From the NCBI RefSeq assembly GCF_004341845.1, contig NZ_SLVB01000005.1:124001-188000 (forward strand): a stretch of 64,000 bases of DNA, in the 5' to 3' direction. This DNA comes from Novosphingobium sp. PhB165. GTDB lineage: Bacteria > Pseudomonadota > Alphaproteobacteria > Sphingomonadales > Sphingomonadaceae. The notes under the pieces were generated by a model, which was not told the DNA's origin, ran no database searches, and saw nothing but the letters and a program-made list of their open reading frames with translations. Shown here in pieces: positions 27,229-36,575 of this stretch (position 1 is its first letter; every line of letters starts with the position of its first letter). Made by a program: the position numbers and the translations under genes.

Positions 27229-27932
27229 ACCCCAGCACACGCACTACCCCACTGGACGTGATCCGCAGCCTCGCGTTCTATGTGGCGTTCTATCTGGGCA
27301 CGCCGGTGTTCGTGGCGCTGGTCTGGCTGACCTCGCTGGTCGGCAACGCGCCGATGCGCCGCGTGGTGCGCGGCTGGTCGCGGTATCATCGCCTGTGCTG
27401 CCGCTGGCTGCTGGGCATCAAGCTGCGGATCGAGGGCGAGATGCCTGACGAGGGTGTGCTGGTCGCGCTCAAGCACGAGAGCTTCTACGAGGCGATCGAC
27501 CTGCCGATGCTCCTGAACACCCCAGCTCCGTTCCCCAAGGCCGAACTGATGGACATTCCCGGCTGGGGCTGGGCGGCAAACCGCTACGGCGCGGTCACCG
27601 TGGCGCGTGGGGACGGGGCCAAGGCGCTGCGCGCGATGGTTTCCTCGGCCCGCGGATTCGCGGCGGTAGGGCGCCCGCTGGCGATCTTCCCGGAAGGAAC
27701 CCGCGTGCCGCATGGCCGCGTAGTGCCGCTACAGGCGGGCTTTGCGGGGCTCTACAAATTGCTGAACCTGCCGGTGGTGCCCGTGGCGGTCGATTCCGGG
27801 CGCTTCTATCACCGGCGCTGGAAGAAGCCCGGAACCATCGTCGTCCGTGTGGGCGCGCGTATCGAGCCGGGCCTGCCCCGTGACGAGGTCGAGGCGCAGG
27901 TTCAGGCCGCGATCAACGCCCTCAACGTATAA
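27225..27932 (+). CDS. plsC: 1-acyl-sn-glycerol-3-phosphate acyltransferase family protein
   Basis: The 235-residue membrane-bound protein has the acyltransferase motifs VALKHESFYEAIDLP (Hx4D, here HESFYEAID with the usual spacing slightly extended) and IFPEGTRVPHGRVVPLQAGF (EGTR). It should acylate lysophosphatidate in phospholipid synthesis. The start is TTG at 27225, inside the ydcF stop region, with GGAAGAAG just upstream; no ATG gives the hydrophobic N-terminal helix. The four-base overlap implies coupled translation. Confidence 0.85.
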   Translation: MNPSTRTTPLDVIRSLAFYVAFYLGTPVFVALVWLTSLVGNAPMRRVVRGWSRYHRLCCRWLLGIKLRIEGEMPDEGVLVALKHESFYEAIDLPMLLNTPAPFPKAELMDIPGWGWAANRYGAVTVARGDGAKALRAMVSSARGFAAVGRPLAIFPEGTRVPHGRVVPLQAGFAGLYKLLNLPVVPVAVDSGRFYHRRWKKPGTIVVRVGARIEPGLPRDEVEAQVQAAINALNV

Positions 27933-27956
27933 AATCCGCGCGGGAGCGCGGACCCG

Positions 27957-28883
27957 TCAGGCCTTCTTCTCGCCATTCTCGTGATCGCGGCGGCCGAAGT
28001 CGGGGCGGGAATCGTCCTGGCCTTCGTCGATGATCGAGCGGCGGATCGTGCGGGTGCGCTTGAACTGTTCGAACAGCGCATCGCCATCCCCCACGCGGAT
28101 CGCGCGCTGCAAGGCGGTGAGATCCTCGGTGAAGCGCTGGAGCATCGTCAGCACCGCTTCCTTGTTCGAGAGGAACACGTCGCGCCACATCGTCGGGTCC
28201 GAGGCCGCGATGCGGGTGAAGTCACGGAAGCCGCCGGCCGAATACTTGATGACCTCGCTTTGCGTCACGTCCTCAAGGTCGGACGCGGTGCCGACGATGG
28301 TATAGGCGATCAGGTGCGGCAAGTGGCTGGTGACGGCGAGCACGAGGTCATGATGCTCGGGCGTCATGATCTCGACATTGGCGCCCAGCGCCTCCCAGAA
28401 CGAGACCAGCTCGCTCAGCTTCACCATGTCGGTGGTGGCGGGCGGGGTGACGATGCACCAGCGGTTGCGGAACAAGTGCGCGAAGCCCGCGTCGGGGCCC
28501 GAGTTCTCGGTACCCGCCACCGGGTGCGCCGGGATCACCATGTGATCGGGCAGCGCGGCGCCAAGGTCGCGGGCGATGGCCTGCTTGCTGGAGCCGACAT
28601 CGCTGACGATCGCATGGGCGGGCAGCGCCTCGCGCACTTGCTCGGCGGCCATGCCCATGGCGCCGGGCGGCACGCAGAAGATCACCAGATCGGCATTGCG
28701 CACGGCTTCCGCCGGGCTTTCGCAGACTTCGTCGACCAGCTGGCGCTCGGCCGCGCGGGCGCGGTGGGCGGGGCTGAGGTCGTAACCGGTGGTGCGGGCA
28801 TCCGGCAGGTACTCGCGCACGGCAAGCCCGATCGAACCACCCTGAAGGCCGAGGCCGATGATCGCGATATTGGCAAGGCTCAT
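27957..28883 (-). CDS. tyrC: prephenate/arogenate dehydrogenase
   Basis: The 308-residue protein starts with an NAD(P)-binding [15 protein letters not shown] and continues with [54 protein letters not shown] and [13 protein letters not shown]. These match TyrA-type dehydrogenases without a fused chorismate mutase. In sphingomonads this enzyme usually works on arogenate (cyclohexadienyl dehydrogenase); that specificity is inference. The start overlaps the hisC stop by four bases, linking tyrosine and histidinol-phosphate transamination steps. A charged C-terminal tail ends in EKKA. Confidence 0.93.
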   Translation of the reverse strand: MSLANIAIIGLGLQGGSIGLAVREYLPDARTTGYDLSPAHRARAAERQLVDEVCESPAEAVRNADLVIFCVPPGAMGMAAEQVREALPAHAIVSDVGSSKQAIARDLGAALPDHMVIPAHPVAGTENSGPDAGFAHLFRNRWCIVTPPATTDMVKLSELVSFWEALGANVEIMTPEHHDLVLAVTSHLPHLIAYTIVGTASDLEDVTQSEVIKYSAGGFRDFTRIAASDPTMWRDVFLSNKEAVLTMLQRFTEDLTALQRAIRVGDGDALFEQFKRTRTIRRSIIDEGQDDSRPDFGRRDHENGEKKA

Positions 28884-29995
28884 TGCGCGGCTTCCGCCAT
28901 TTCGCGCAGGCCCTCGGCGATCACGTCCATGTCCTCGGACTTGCCGATGGTGATGCGCAGCGCCTGCGGCAGGCCCTGTCCCGGCAGCCAGCGGACGACA
29001 TAGCCGCGCTCGGCCAGTCCGTCGAAAGCGGCTTCGGCGGTCAGCGCGCCTTCGAACAGCACGAGCACGAAGTTGGCCTCGCTCGGCAGCGGACGCAGGC
29101 CGTGGTTGCCGAGCGCTTCCAGCTTGGCGACGAAGCGGGCGCGCTCGTCGCGGTTGTGGACGCGGCTGGCCTCCACGAAGGCGTCGTCGGCCAGCGCCGC
29201 CAGCGCCATGGCCTGCCCGGTCGAGGAGACGTTGAACGGCCCGCGAATGCGATTGAGCGTGGCAATCAGCCCCGGTGCGCCGGTGGCCCAGCCGATGCGT
29301 TCCCCGGCAAGGCCGAAAATCTTGGAGAAAGTGCGCGTCACCAGCACGTTGGCGTGCGCTTCGGCGAGCGCCAGTGCGCCGTCGTCGTCCTCGGCCGCGA
29401 CATATTCGCCATAGGCCTGATCGATCACCAGCAGCACGTCGGCGGGCAGACCGGCGTGCAGCCGCGCGATCTCTCCGCCCGGCAGGTAGGAGCCGGTGGG
29501 GTTGTTGGGATTGGCGACGAAGACCACGCGCGTGCGCTCGGTCACCAGCGCCAGCAGCGCATCGACGTCCGTGCCGAAATCGAGGTCCGGAGCCACCACC
29601 GGGGTCGCGCCGCAGCGGCGCGCGGCGATGTCGTAGACCGAGAAGCCGTAGCGCACGTAGATCACGTCGTCGCCCGGCCCGGCATAGCCTTGCGCGGCCA
29701 GGTTGAGCAATTCGTCCGAGCCGGTGCCCATCACCACGCGCGCGGCGTCGAGCCCGTGCTTGGCGGCGATGGTCGTGCGCAATGCGGTGCTGTCGGGATC
29801 GGGATAGAGCGCCGGCGCCTGCGCGCGCGCTTCAAGCGCGGCGGCGCTGGTGCCGAGCGGGTTCTCGTTGGCCGAAAGCTTGATCAGCGGACGGCCGTCC
29901 TTGCCCTTCGACTTGCCGGGCACATAGGCATGGATCGCTTCGATCCACGGCTTGGGTTGCGGGGCGGGCGTGCTGAGGGTCGAGCTATCGGTCAT
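28880..29995 (-). CDS. hisC: histidinol-phosphate aminotransferase
   Basis: The 371-residue class I/II aminotransferase shows [20 protein letters not shown] at the N-terminus, [40 protein letters not shown], the PLP-binding Lys in [20 protein letters not shown] (near residue 224), and [17 protein letters not shown]. HisC acts in histidine synthesis and, in this gene order, probably also transaminates prephenate for tyrosine and phenylalanine synthesis. It is the first gene of a two-gene operon with tyrC and is divergent from metX. Confidence 0.94.
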   Translation of the reverse strand: MTDSSTLSTPAPQPKPWIEAIHAYVPGKSKGKDGRPLIKLSANENPLGTSAAALEARAQAPALYPDPDSTALRTTIAAKHGLDAARVVMGTGSDELLNLAAQGYAGPGDDVIYVRYGFSVYDIAARRCGATPVVAPDLDFGTDVDALLALVTERTRVVFVANPNNPTGSYLPGGEIARLHAGLPADVLLVIDQAYGEYVAAEDDDGALALAEAHANVLVTRTFSKIFGLAGERIGWATGAPGLIATLNRIRGPFNVSSTGQAMALAALADDAFVEASRVHNRDERARFVAKLEALGNHGLRPLPSEANFVLVLFEGALTAEAAFDGLAERGYVVRWLPGQGLPQALRITIGKSEDMDVIAEGLREMAEAAQ

Positions 29996-30055
29996 GACGC
30001 GCCGGCCTTTAACCCAGCAGAGCGGCGAAGGACAGGGGGCGATTTAGGGGCGAGG

Positions 30056-30119
30056 GACGCTTGTTCTTTCTCGTGGGGTTGAAAAGGAAGCGGGATCCCC
30101 GCCTTCGCGGAGATGACGG
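30056..30119. repeat. family C palindromic repeat, left arm missing
   Basis: The linker GCTTGTTCTTTCTCGTGGGG and the right arm AAGGAAGCGGGATCCCCGCC, continuing TTCGCGGAGATGACGGG, match the copy at 23724-23814, but the left arm is absent. It is a decayed copy. Confidence 0.72.
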
Positions 30120-30197
30120 GTTTCGGGAAGACTGGCGTCTGGTTCTGCCCGACCTCTCATTTCCTCCTGTACCCACATCGCCCATCCACACCCACCC

Positions 30198-30275
30198 CGC
30201 TCATCCTGAGCTTGTCGAAGGATGTGGGTTCAGCGCCACGCCGCCGGGGGCTTCGACAAGCTCAGCCTGAGCGGG
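30198..30275. repeat. sphingomonad palindromic repeat, family A
   Basis: The arms CCGCTCATCCTGAGCTTGTC, continuing GAAGGATG, and GGCTTCGACAAGCTCAGCCT, continuing GAGCGGG, are inverted copies around about 25 bases. This is the second copy of the unit at 8010-8089. Confidence 0.8.
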
Positions 30276-30401
30276 ATTGAGGAGAGGGTCGGGGCAGGAA
30301 ATCCCGCCGCCCCGTAATGAAAATGCGCACCCGCGCACTATTCAAACCAAGGCCGACAATTGACAGGAAACCGAGGGTCCCCCACTTGGCATAATATCAT
30401 C

Positions 30402-31529
30402 ATGTCCACTGCGCAGATCACCGACTCCAGCCAGGTCCTGGACCTCACCCAGCCGCTCCCGCTCGATGGCGGGCAGAGCCTGCCGAATGCCCGCATCGCC
30501 TACGAGACGCACGGCACGCTGAACGCGGCGAAGGACAATGCGATCCTGATCTGCCACGCGCTCACCGGCGACCATCACGTGGTCTCCAACCACCCCAAGA
30601 CCGGCAAGCCCGGCTGGTGGCTGCGCATGGTCGGCCCCGGCAAGCCGATCGATACCGACCGCTTCTTCGTGATCTGCGCCAACGTGATCGGATCGTGCAT
30701 GGGCTCGACCGGGCCCGCCAGCCTTGCGGGCGACGGCAAGCCCTGGGGCATGCGCTTCCCGGTCATCACCATTCGCGACATGGTGCGCGGCCACGTCGCC
30801 CTGCTCGACGCGCTGGGGATCGAGAGCCTCTATGCCGTCGTCGGCGGATCGATGGGGGGCATGCAGGCGCTCAGCCTTGCCTCCAATTTCCCGGACCGTA
30901 CCCGCGCCGCGCTGGTGATCGCCTCGACCGCGCGCCACTCGGCGCAGAACATCGCGTTCCACGAAGTGGGCCGCCAGTCGATCATGGCCGACCCGGCCTG
31001 GCGCGACGGGGACTATTACGAGGCCAAGGAAAACGGCGGCAAAGGCCCCGAAAAGGGCCTCTCGGTCGCCCGCATGGCCGCGCATATCACGTACCTGTCC
31101 GAAGCGGGCCTGACCGAGAAGTTCGGCCGCCGCCTCCAGAACCGCGAGGAAAAGACCTTCGGGTTCGACGCCGACTTCCAGATCGAAAGCTACCTGCGGT
31201 ATCAGGGACTGGCCTTCACTGACCGGTTCGACGCTAACTCGTACCTCTACATCACCCGCGCCATGGACTACTTCGACCTTGCCGAGGAACATGGCGGGTT
31301 GCTCGCCAATGCCTTTGCCAAGTCGAAGGCGCGCTACTGCCTCGTCAGCTTCGATACCGACTGGCTCTATCCCACGGCGGATTCGCGCAATGTCGTCCAT
31401 GCCCTCAATGCCGCCGGACTGCCGGTGAGCTTCGTCGAGCTGTCGGCCCCATTCGGGCACGACTCGTTCCTGCTGGACGTGCCCGCGCTTGACCGCGTGG
31501 TCGAAGGATTTCTCGGAGAAGGTCGCTAG
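30402..31529 (+). CDS. metX: homoserine O-acetyltransferase
   Basis: The 375-residue alpha/beta hydrolase has [39 protein letters not shown], the nucleophile elbow [40 protein letters not shown] and the catalytic His in [20 protein letters not shown]. It activates homoserine for methionine synthesis. In many bacteria MetX and MetW are encoded together, and metW is two genes downstream here. Whether the enzyme uses acetyl- or succinyl-CoA cannot be settled by family membership alone. Confidence 0.94.
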   Translation: MSTAQITDSSQVLDLTQPLPLDGGQSLPNARIAYETHGTLNAAKDNAILICHALTGDHHVVSNHPKTGKPGWWLRMVGPGKPIDTDRFFVICANVIGSCMGSTGPASLAGDGKPWGMRFPVITIRDMVRGHVALLDALGIESLYAVVGGSMGGMQALSLASNFPDRTRAALVIASTARHSAQNIAFHEVGRQSIMADPAWRDGDYYEAKENGGKGPEKGLSVARMAAHITYLSEAGLTEKFGRRLQNREEKTFGFDADFQIESYLRYQGLAFTDRFDANSYLYITRAMDYFDLAEEHGGLLANAFAKSKARYCLVSFDTDWLYPTADSRNVVHALNAAGLPVSFVELSAPFGHDSFLLDVPALDRVVEGFLGEGR

Positions 31530-31530
31530 G

Positions 31531-31971
31531 ATGCCCGAAATCGAACTGTCCGACGATCCTTCGCGGCTGGACGTAGCGCGCATCCACGGCTGGCTGGCGT
31601 CAAGCTACTGGACGCCCGGTGTCGAGCGCGTGCAAGTGGAGCGCCAGATCGCCGGCTCGCACTGCCTCGGCGCCTATCTGCCGGACGGCACGCAAGTCGG
31701 CTTCGCACGCGTGATCTCGGACCGGGCGAGCTTCGCATGGCTGGCCGACGTCTGGGTGGATGAGCCGGCGCGCGGGCAGGGGCTGGGCCGCCGCATGGTC
31801 GGCTGGTACCTCGATCACCCCGACTATGCCGACATTCGACGTTTCATGCTCGCCACGCGCGATGCCCACGGCGTCTATGCGAAGCTGGGCTTCGACGCTC
31901 TGGTCCGGCCCGACCGGCTGATGGAAAAGCTCTCCGGCGCCTTCGCAGCCGTTCTCGCAACGGATTCCTGA
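31531..31971 (+). CDS. GNAT family N-acetyltransferase
   Basis: The 146-residue protein has the GNAT core: VARIHGWLASSYWTPGVERV, GFARVISDRASFAWLADVWV, the acetyl-CoA loop PARGQGLGRRMVGWYLDHPD, and FMLATRDAHGVYAKLGFDAL. The ATG follows the metX stop codon by one base with AGG just before it, and metW starts two bases after its stop codon. It is thus embedded between the two methionine genes. Its substrate is unknown. Confidence 0.9.
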   Translation: MPEIELSDDPSRLDVARIHGWLASSYWTPGVERVQVERQIAGSHCLGAYLPDGTQVGFARVISDRASFAWLADVWVDEPARGQGLGRRMVGWYLDHPDYADIRRFMLATRDAHGVYAKLGFDALVRPDRLMEKLSGAFAAVLATDS

Positions 31972-31973
31972 CC

Positions 31974-32558
31974 ATGTTGCGCCCCGACCTTGCGGTGATC
32001 GCCGCCAATGTCGCGCCGGGATCGCGCGTGCTGGACGTCGGCTGCGGCGACGGCACGCTGATGCAGGCGCTGCGTAACGACAAGCGCTGCGATGCGCGCG
32101 GGATGGAACTCGATCCTGCCGACGTGGGCCTCTGCGTCGGCAAGGGCCTCTCGGTGATCCAGGGCGATGCCGACAAGGATCTGGCGTTCTATCCGGACCA
32201 GTCGGTGGACTACGCGATCCTATCGCAGACGCTGCAAACGACGATGCGGCCCGATATCGTGATGGAGGAACTGCTGCGCATCGGCCGCCGCGCCTTCGTC
32301 AGCTTCCCCAACTTCGGGCACTGGCGCGTGCGCGTCTCGCTGCTGTGGGGCGGGCGCATGCCGGTAACGCGGTTGCTGCCGATCCCGTGGTACCAGACGC
32401 CGAACATCCACCACCTCACGGTCGAGGATTTCCGGGAGTTCGTGAAGGCGCGCGGCATTACCGTCGAAGGCGCCTGGTTCCTCTCGGGCGACAAGAAGTG
32501 CAGCGACGCGGCTGCGAACTTCCGCGCCGAGCATGCGGTGTTCCTGCTCTCACGCTGA
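31974..32558 (+). CDS. metW: methionine biosynthesis protein MetW
   Basis: The 194-residue protein carries a SAM-methyltransferase-like fold (SRVLDVGCGDGTLMQALRND) and the MetW-specific blocks YAILSQTLQTTMRPDIVMEE, GRRAFVSFPNFGHWRVRVSL and TPNIHHLTVEDFREFVK. MetW partners with MetX for full activity in several proteobacteria. It ends a tight metX-GNAT-metW operon. Confidence 0.94.
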   Translation: MLRPDLAVIAANVAPGSRVLDVGCGDGTLMQALRNDKRCDARGMELDPADVGLCVGKGLSVIQGDADKDLAFYPDQSVDYAILSQTLQTTMRPDIVMEELLRIGRRAFVSFPNFGHWRVRVSLLWGGRMPVTRLLPIPWYQTPNIHHLTVEDFREFVKARGITVEGAWFLSGDKKCSDAAANFRAEHAVFLLSR

Positions 32559-32635
32559 GAGGGGGCGAGTGCCCTTTGTGAAAGCGTTGCCGGGGCCGCA
32601 TGCAGACGCAGACCCGGCAACTCCCGCTTCCGTGT

Positions 32636-33025
32636 TCAGCCGCCCATGTTGAGCCCGGCGTAGATGCCCAGCTTGTTGCCGTCGGGATCGCGCATATAGG
32701 CGCCGAACGCGCCGCGCGCCTGCGGCTTGGCCTCGGGCTGACCCTCGCAGGTGCCGCCATGGGCCATGCCCGCTGCGTGCCAGGCGCGCACCGTTTCCTC
32801 GTCCGGAGCCTCGAAGATGATCGTGCCGCCATTGGCATGGGTGGCGGAATTGCCGTCCCGCGCGGGGCCGAGCAGGAACCTGACGCCATCGAGGTCCCAC
32901 ATGACGATCGGCCAATCGGGCGTCGACTGGCACGGCGTGACGCCCAGCGTCGCAAACGTGGCGTCGTAGAAACTGCGGGCCTTTTCAAGGTCGTTGGTGC
33001 CGAGGCGCAGGCTCTTCAGGATCAT
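32636..33025 (-). CDS. VOC family (glyoxalase/dioxygenase superfamily) protein
   Basis: The 129-residue protein follows the VOC pattern: LRLGTNDLEKARSFYDATFA at the N-terminus, FLLGPARDGNSATHANGGTI in the middle, and AYMRDPDGNKLGIYAGLNMG at the end. GGGAGAGAG precedes the ATG at 33025. It is a close relative of the next gene upstream (shared N.GTI, AWHAAG and RDPD.NKL blocks), which points to a tandem duplication. Substrate unknown. Confidence 0.88.
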   Translation of the reverse strand: MILKSLRLGTNDLEKARSFYDATFATLGVTPCQSTPDWPIVMWDLDGVRFLLGPARDGNSATHANGGTIIFEAPDEETVRAWHAAGMAHGGTCEGQPEAKPQARGAFGAYMRDPDGNKLGIYAGLNMGG

Positions 33026-33083
33026 TGTCTCTCTCCCGTGAAAACCGGCCCGCCTCGTTGTGCGGGCCGGTGAAAGTCCCCGA

Positions 33084-33467
33084 TCAGGCCACGCGGAACA
33101 TCGCGCAGAGCTTGTTGTTGTCGGGATCGCGCAAGTAGGCGAGATGCAGCGTACCGAACGGGAATTCGCGCGGACCGGGCGCATTCTCGCAGCTCGTGCC
33201 ACCGGCCGCACAGCCTGCGGCGTGCCAGGCGTCGACCGCCTCGGCGCTGTCCATGGAGAAGCCGATGGTGCCGCCGTTGGCGAAAGTGGCGGTGTTGCCG
33301 TCGATCGGGTTGACCACCATGAAGTTCGCGCCGTTGTGGCTGTAGGCAAGGCGGCCGGCGGCCGGATCGGCCATCAACGGCGTGGCGCCCATGGTGCCGA
33401 AAACGGCGTCATAGAAAGTCTTGGCGGCGTTGAGGTCGTTGCTGCCGACGCAGATATGGCTGAACAT
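33084..33467 (-). CDS. VOC family protein, tandem paralogue
   Basis: The 127-residue product begins MFSHICVGSNDLNAAKTFYD and ends HLAYLRDPDNNKLCAMFRVA, matching the VOC fold. It shares several identical blocks with the gene 58 bases downstream (NGGTI, AWHAAG, RDPD.NKL). The pair is probably co-transcribed from the region upstream of 33467, divergent from the GST gene. Confidence 0.88.
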   Translation of the reverse strand: MFSHICVGSNDLNAAKTFYDAVFGTMGATPLMADPAAGRLAYSHNGANFMVVNPIDGNTATFANGGTIGFSMDSAEAVDAWHAAGCAAGGTSCENAPGPREFPFGTLHLAYLRDPDNNKLCAMFRVA

Positions 33468-33748
33468 AGCAGGGCTCCTTGAAGCGGTCCGGTGGTCCGG
33501 TATTTCGGGTGGCCGATGGTTTCGCGATGTCGTGCGCCGGGGTCAATCGGTACGCTGCATTCGGCCCGAAATATCGCGGCCGTGCTTGTGTCTGAGCCAA
33601 GTCTGCGGTGGCTGGCGGATCGCCGCGTTGATGGTTGCCGCTATCCTTCGATGGAGCGGGCAGTTATCCACGCGTTTCGGCCTGTGGGCCGCTGCCCGAC
33701 GGGGCTTCGGGTGGACGCTTGCGGACGGGTTTGGCATTCAAAATCGCC

Positions 33749-34420
33749 ATGTGGCACATCTTCCAGTTCCCGCTCTGTCCGTTCAGCCGCAAGGTCAGGT
33801 TGCTGATGGCCGAGAAGGGCATCGCCTACGAGCTCCAGACCGCGCGTCCGTGGGAGGGTGAGGACCGGCTCTTCGCGATGAACCCGGCCGGGCGCACGCC
33901 CGTGGTCAAGGAGACCGAGCGCAACATCGTCCTGTCGGACAGCCGGGCGATCTGCGAATACTTCGAGGAAACGGTCGATCGGAACCCGCAGATCAGCGGC
34001 ACTGCCCAGCAGCGCGCCGAAATCCGCCGCCTGATCGCGATGTTCGACGAGAATTTCTTCAACGACGTTTCGGGGCCGCTGCTCCACGAACGCATGAAGA
34101 AGCGCCTCGTCCTGCGCCAGTCGCCCGACGCCAAGATCCTGCGCGAATCGATGAAGCTCGCGCACGATTATCTCGACTACATCGATTACCTGATCGACAA
34201 TCGCCCGTGGCTGGCGGGCTCGACGATGACGCTGGCCGACCTTGCCGCCGCCGCGCAGATTTCGGTGGCGGACTATCTGGGGGGCCTCGACTGGTCGAGC
34301 CACGAACAGGCGCGCGGCTGGTATCTGGTGATGAAGTCGCGCCCCTCGTTCCGTCCGCTGCTCAGCGAACGCATGGAAGTGATCCAGCCGCCCAGCCACT
34401 ACGCTGAAGTGGATGCCTGA
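33749..34420 (+). CDS. glutathione S-transferase family protein
   Basis: The 223-residue protein has a thioredoxin-like N-terminal domain (MWHIFQFPLCPFSRKVRLLM), with a Cys-Pro-Phe-Ser site, the cis-Pro region AGRTPVVKETERNIVLSDSR, and the GST SRAICEYFEE block. A helical C-terminal domain holds WLAGSTMTLADLAAAAQIS. It probably conjugates or reduces small electrophiles with glutathione; the substrate is not known. The open frame extends upstream, but the conserved start is ATG at 33749. Confidence 0.88.
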   Translation: MWHIFQFPLCPFSRKVRLLMAEKGIAYELQTARPWEGEDRLFAMNPAGRTPVVKETERNIVLSDSRAICEYFEETVDRNPQISGTAQQRAEIRRLIAMFDENFFNDVSGPLLHERMKKRLVLRQSPDAKILRESMKLAHDYLDYIDYLIDNRPWLAGSTMTLADLAAAAQISVADYLGGLDWSSHEQARGWYLVMKSRPSFRPLLSERMEVIQPPSHYAEVDA

Positions 34421-34447
34421 CACGGGCGAGGTGCCTGAGCACACAGG

Positions 34448-35299
34448 ATGATCGAACCATTTGCCTCGCCGCGCGGCGGCCCGATTGGGGCTGCGCAGAA
34501 CTGGCTGGCAAACTCTCTCATGCTCAAGCGCATCCGGCGCGGTCTGCTGGGCAGGTTGCCATTCCCTGTGCTCGAAAGCCAAGTGCGCGATATCATCTAC
34601 GCCAATTGGGTGGTGCCCATCGCGGCGGTGGCGGATAGGATCCCGTCCGGCGTTCGGCTGGTCGAGCGCAACGGGCAGACAATCCTCACCGTGCTTACTT
34701 ACGCGCATGGCCATTTCGGGCCGGTACAGGCCGGGCCGTTGCGACGCTTGTTCCCCTCGCCGCTCCAGAGCAATTGGCGCTTGTATGTTGCAGACATCGA
34801 CGGAAAAACACCCGTCGAGGACACTGTACTGTTCGTTGCCAATGCCTTCGACAGCGATCTGTACGCGCTGGGAACAAGGGTGTTCAGCGACGCGATGCTG
34901 TCACACCGAGCCGAATATTTCGAACATCGCACGGTAAATGGTGCGTGGCTCACGCGGCTGGGCGGCCGAGGTAGCGCGCCGTCGCTGAATCTGCATGTCG
35001 GCAGGATTGGGCAAGGCGAACTTCCGCAGACTTTCCGTCCCTTTTTCGCCAGCTTGCCTGTGGCGCTGCAAAAGCTCTGCCTGCAGCATGCGGCAATTGC
35101 GCCTACGGAGCGAAGCGATCGGCTGGCGCTGGCAGGTATAGATCTGCCGATTGCCCTGGATACCGTCCAGTTCCTGCAGGTGCTTCGCTATGAGCCGGGC
35201 GAACTTCTGAAGCAATGGCAAGCGGGCGATGTGCCGTTCTGCTTCCGCGTGCCATCCGTACGTTTCAGGGCCGTGTCGGAGCGACTGATTTCGACATAG
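34448..35299 (+). CDS. DUF2071-like (acetoacetate-decarboxylase-like fold) protein
   Basis: The 283-residue product has the order seen in DUF2071 proteins: YANWVVPIAAVADRIPSGVR, LTVLTYAHGHFGPV, and a Tyr/Phe-rich second half. No catalytic residue was identified. Its third codon positions are visibly less GC-biased than those of its neighbours, which may point to a more recent arrival. It follows the GST gene by 27 bases and ends directly at a strong terminator. Confidence 0.65.
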   Translation: MIEPFASPRGGPIGAAQNWLANSLMLKRIRRGLLGRLPFPVLESQVRDIIYANWVVPIAAVADRIPSGVRLVERNGQTILTVLTYAHGHFGPVQAGPLRRLFPSPLQSNWRLYVADIDGKTPVEDTVLFVANAFDSDLYALGTRVFSDAMLSHRAEYFEHRTVNGAWLTRLGGRGSAPSLNLHVGRIGQGELPQTFRPFFASLPVALQKLCLQHAAIAPTERSDRLALAGIDLPIALDTVQFLQVLRYEPGELLKQWQAGDVPFCFRVPSVRFRAVSERLIST

Positions 35300-35331
35300 A
35301 AGGGCCGCCCGATGGGGCGGCCCTTTTTGTT
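35300..35331 (+). terminator. rho-independent terminator after the DUF2071-like gene
   Basis: AAGGGCCGCCC and GGGCGGCCCTT pair around a short GATG loop and are followed by TTTGTTT. The stem starts at the stop codon's next base. Confidence 0.88.
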
Positions 35332-35357
35332 TGCAGAGCGCGCGTGCCGTGATTGGC

Positions 35358-36314
35358 TCAGACCGGGGCCACGATCTTGGTCCCGAAACGGCCGTGGTTG
35401 CGGAAGCGCGTCATCCAGCGGTCCAGGAACAGTTCCAGCGGACGCGCCGTCACGCCGAACTCGGCAAGGCCCGGCAGCGTGCCGCTGGCGACGTTGCCGG
35501 CCTTGAGCAGCTTGAACTGGTCGGTGCTGATCGGCGTGCCGGGCAGGGCGGCAATGAAGCCGGCAAGGCCGTCCGGCAGCGGAACGATCATACGATGGCG
35601 GCTTTCAGCAGCCATGATGCGCTTGTTGAGATCGAGCATGGTGAGGACTTCGGGACCGGCCAGCTCGTAAGTCTTGCCGCCGTGAACCTCCGGCGCGCCA
35701 AGGGCGATGGCGATCGATTCGGCCACGTCGTCAACGAAGACCGGTTGCAACTTTGCCTCGGGCACGAAGACCGGCAGCAACGGCGCGCGGGCGATCATGT
35801 CGGCGAACATCATCACGAAGTTGTCGTCTGGCCCGAACATGATCGCGGGGCGAACGATGGTGGCGGTGGGGAATTCGGCCAGCACGGCCTGCTCGCCGGT
35901 CGCCTTGGTGTGGGCATAGGCGACATCGGAGGCGGTATCGGCACCGATCGCCGAAACATGGACGAAAGTCTGCGCCCCGGCAGCCTTGGCCGCCGCCGCG
36001 ATGCGGCCCGCGCCATGGCCTTGCACCGCATCGAGATTGCCCGCGAAGGCACCCACGAGGTTCACCACCGCATCCGAGCCGGTCAGCACGCGGGCGAGGG
36101 AATCGAGCTTAGTCACGTCAACGCGGCCGAACTGCATCTGACCCAGGTTGCCGAGCGGCTTGATCGACCAGGCCTTGTCCGGATTGCGGCTGGCGATGCG
36201 CACGCGCGCGCCGCGCGCCAGCAGCTCCTGCGCCACATGCCTGCCGAGAAACCCGCTGCCGCCCAGCAGCGTGACGATCTTGCCGAAAAGGGAATCGGTG
36301 GTGTCTTGGCTCAT
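35358..36314 (-). CDS. complex I NDUFA9-subunit-like NAD(P)-binding protein
   Basis: The 318-residue short-chain-dehydrogenase-like protein has IVTLLGGSGFLGRHVAQELL (Rossmann motif near residue 18), DAVVNLVGAFAGNLDAVQGH, FVHVSAIGADTASDVAYAHT then KATGEQAVL (a YxxxK site with Tyr and Lys separated as in atypical SDRs), and IVRPAIMFGPDDNF. Alphaproteobacterial relatives are annotated as complex I NDUFA9-family proteins. It may assist respiratory complex I or ubiquinone-linked redox work; no nuo gene is near. The start at 36314 excludes a long non-protein-like upstream frame. Confidence 0.87.
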   Translation of the reverse strand: MSQDTTDSLFGKIVTLLGGSGFLGRHVAQELLARGARVRIASRNPDKAWSIKPLGNLGQMQFGRVDVTKLDSLARVLTGSDAVVNLVGAFAGNLDAVQGHGAGRIAAAAKAAGAQTFVHVSAIGADTASDVAYAHTKATGEQAVLAEFPTATIVRPAIMFGPDDNFVMMFADMIARAPLLPVFVPEAKLQPVFVDDVAESIAIALGAPEVHGGKTYELAGPEVLTMLDLNKRIMAAESRHRMIVPLPDGLAGFIAALPGTPISTDQFKLLKAGNVASGTLPGLAEFGVTARPLELFLDRWMTRFRNHGRFGTKIVAPV

Positions 36315-36498
36315 GGTCTCGTCCTTCGCAGGGCGCCGGGCAGGGGAGGGAGGCAAATCCTGCCGCGCGCGCCGAATTAGCGCGTAAAGCTGGGCTTGGC
36401 ACAAGGTTCCTGCAGGTTCAACCGGGACGTGGCGCGACCGGGATCGGCGGGACGCGGGCAATAAAAGCGATTGTGTGAAAAATGTTTTTGGAAGAGCG

Positions 36499-36527
36499 TT
36501 GACAACCTCTCGGCCGCCCCTTAGAGG
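36499..36527 (+). promoter_or_regulatory. sigma-70-type promoter of tRNA-Leu
   Basis: TTGACA at 36499-36504 is followed after 17 bases by TAGAGG at 36522-36527, about 49 bases upstream of the tRNA. The perfect -35 and correct spacing fit a stable-RNA promoter. Confidence 0.65.
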
Positions 36528-36575
36528 CGCCCTCCTACCCGGCGAGGACGGCAACAACGGCCCCCTCGCTTCCGT

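Larger units (their letters stand above)
29996..30401. other. divergent hisC/metX intergenic region with two repeat units
   Basis: The region holds a truncated family C unit (30056-30119) and a family A unit (30198-30275). A TTGACA lies at 30360-30365, about 42 bases before metX, but no good -10 lies 16-18 bases after it. No S-adenosylmethionine riboswitch was recognised. Confidence 0.5.

Noticed and set aside
27933..27956. Small hairpin between convergent plsC and tyrC as a terminator
   Set aside because: TCCGCGC/GCGCGGA pairs but no T-run follows on either strand.
30301..30401. SAM riboswitch or TTGACA promoter for metX
   Set aside because: No SAM-II-like core was recognised, and the TTGACA at 30360 lacks a -10 at proper spacing.
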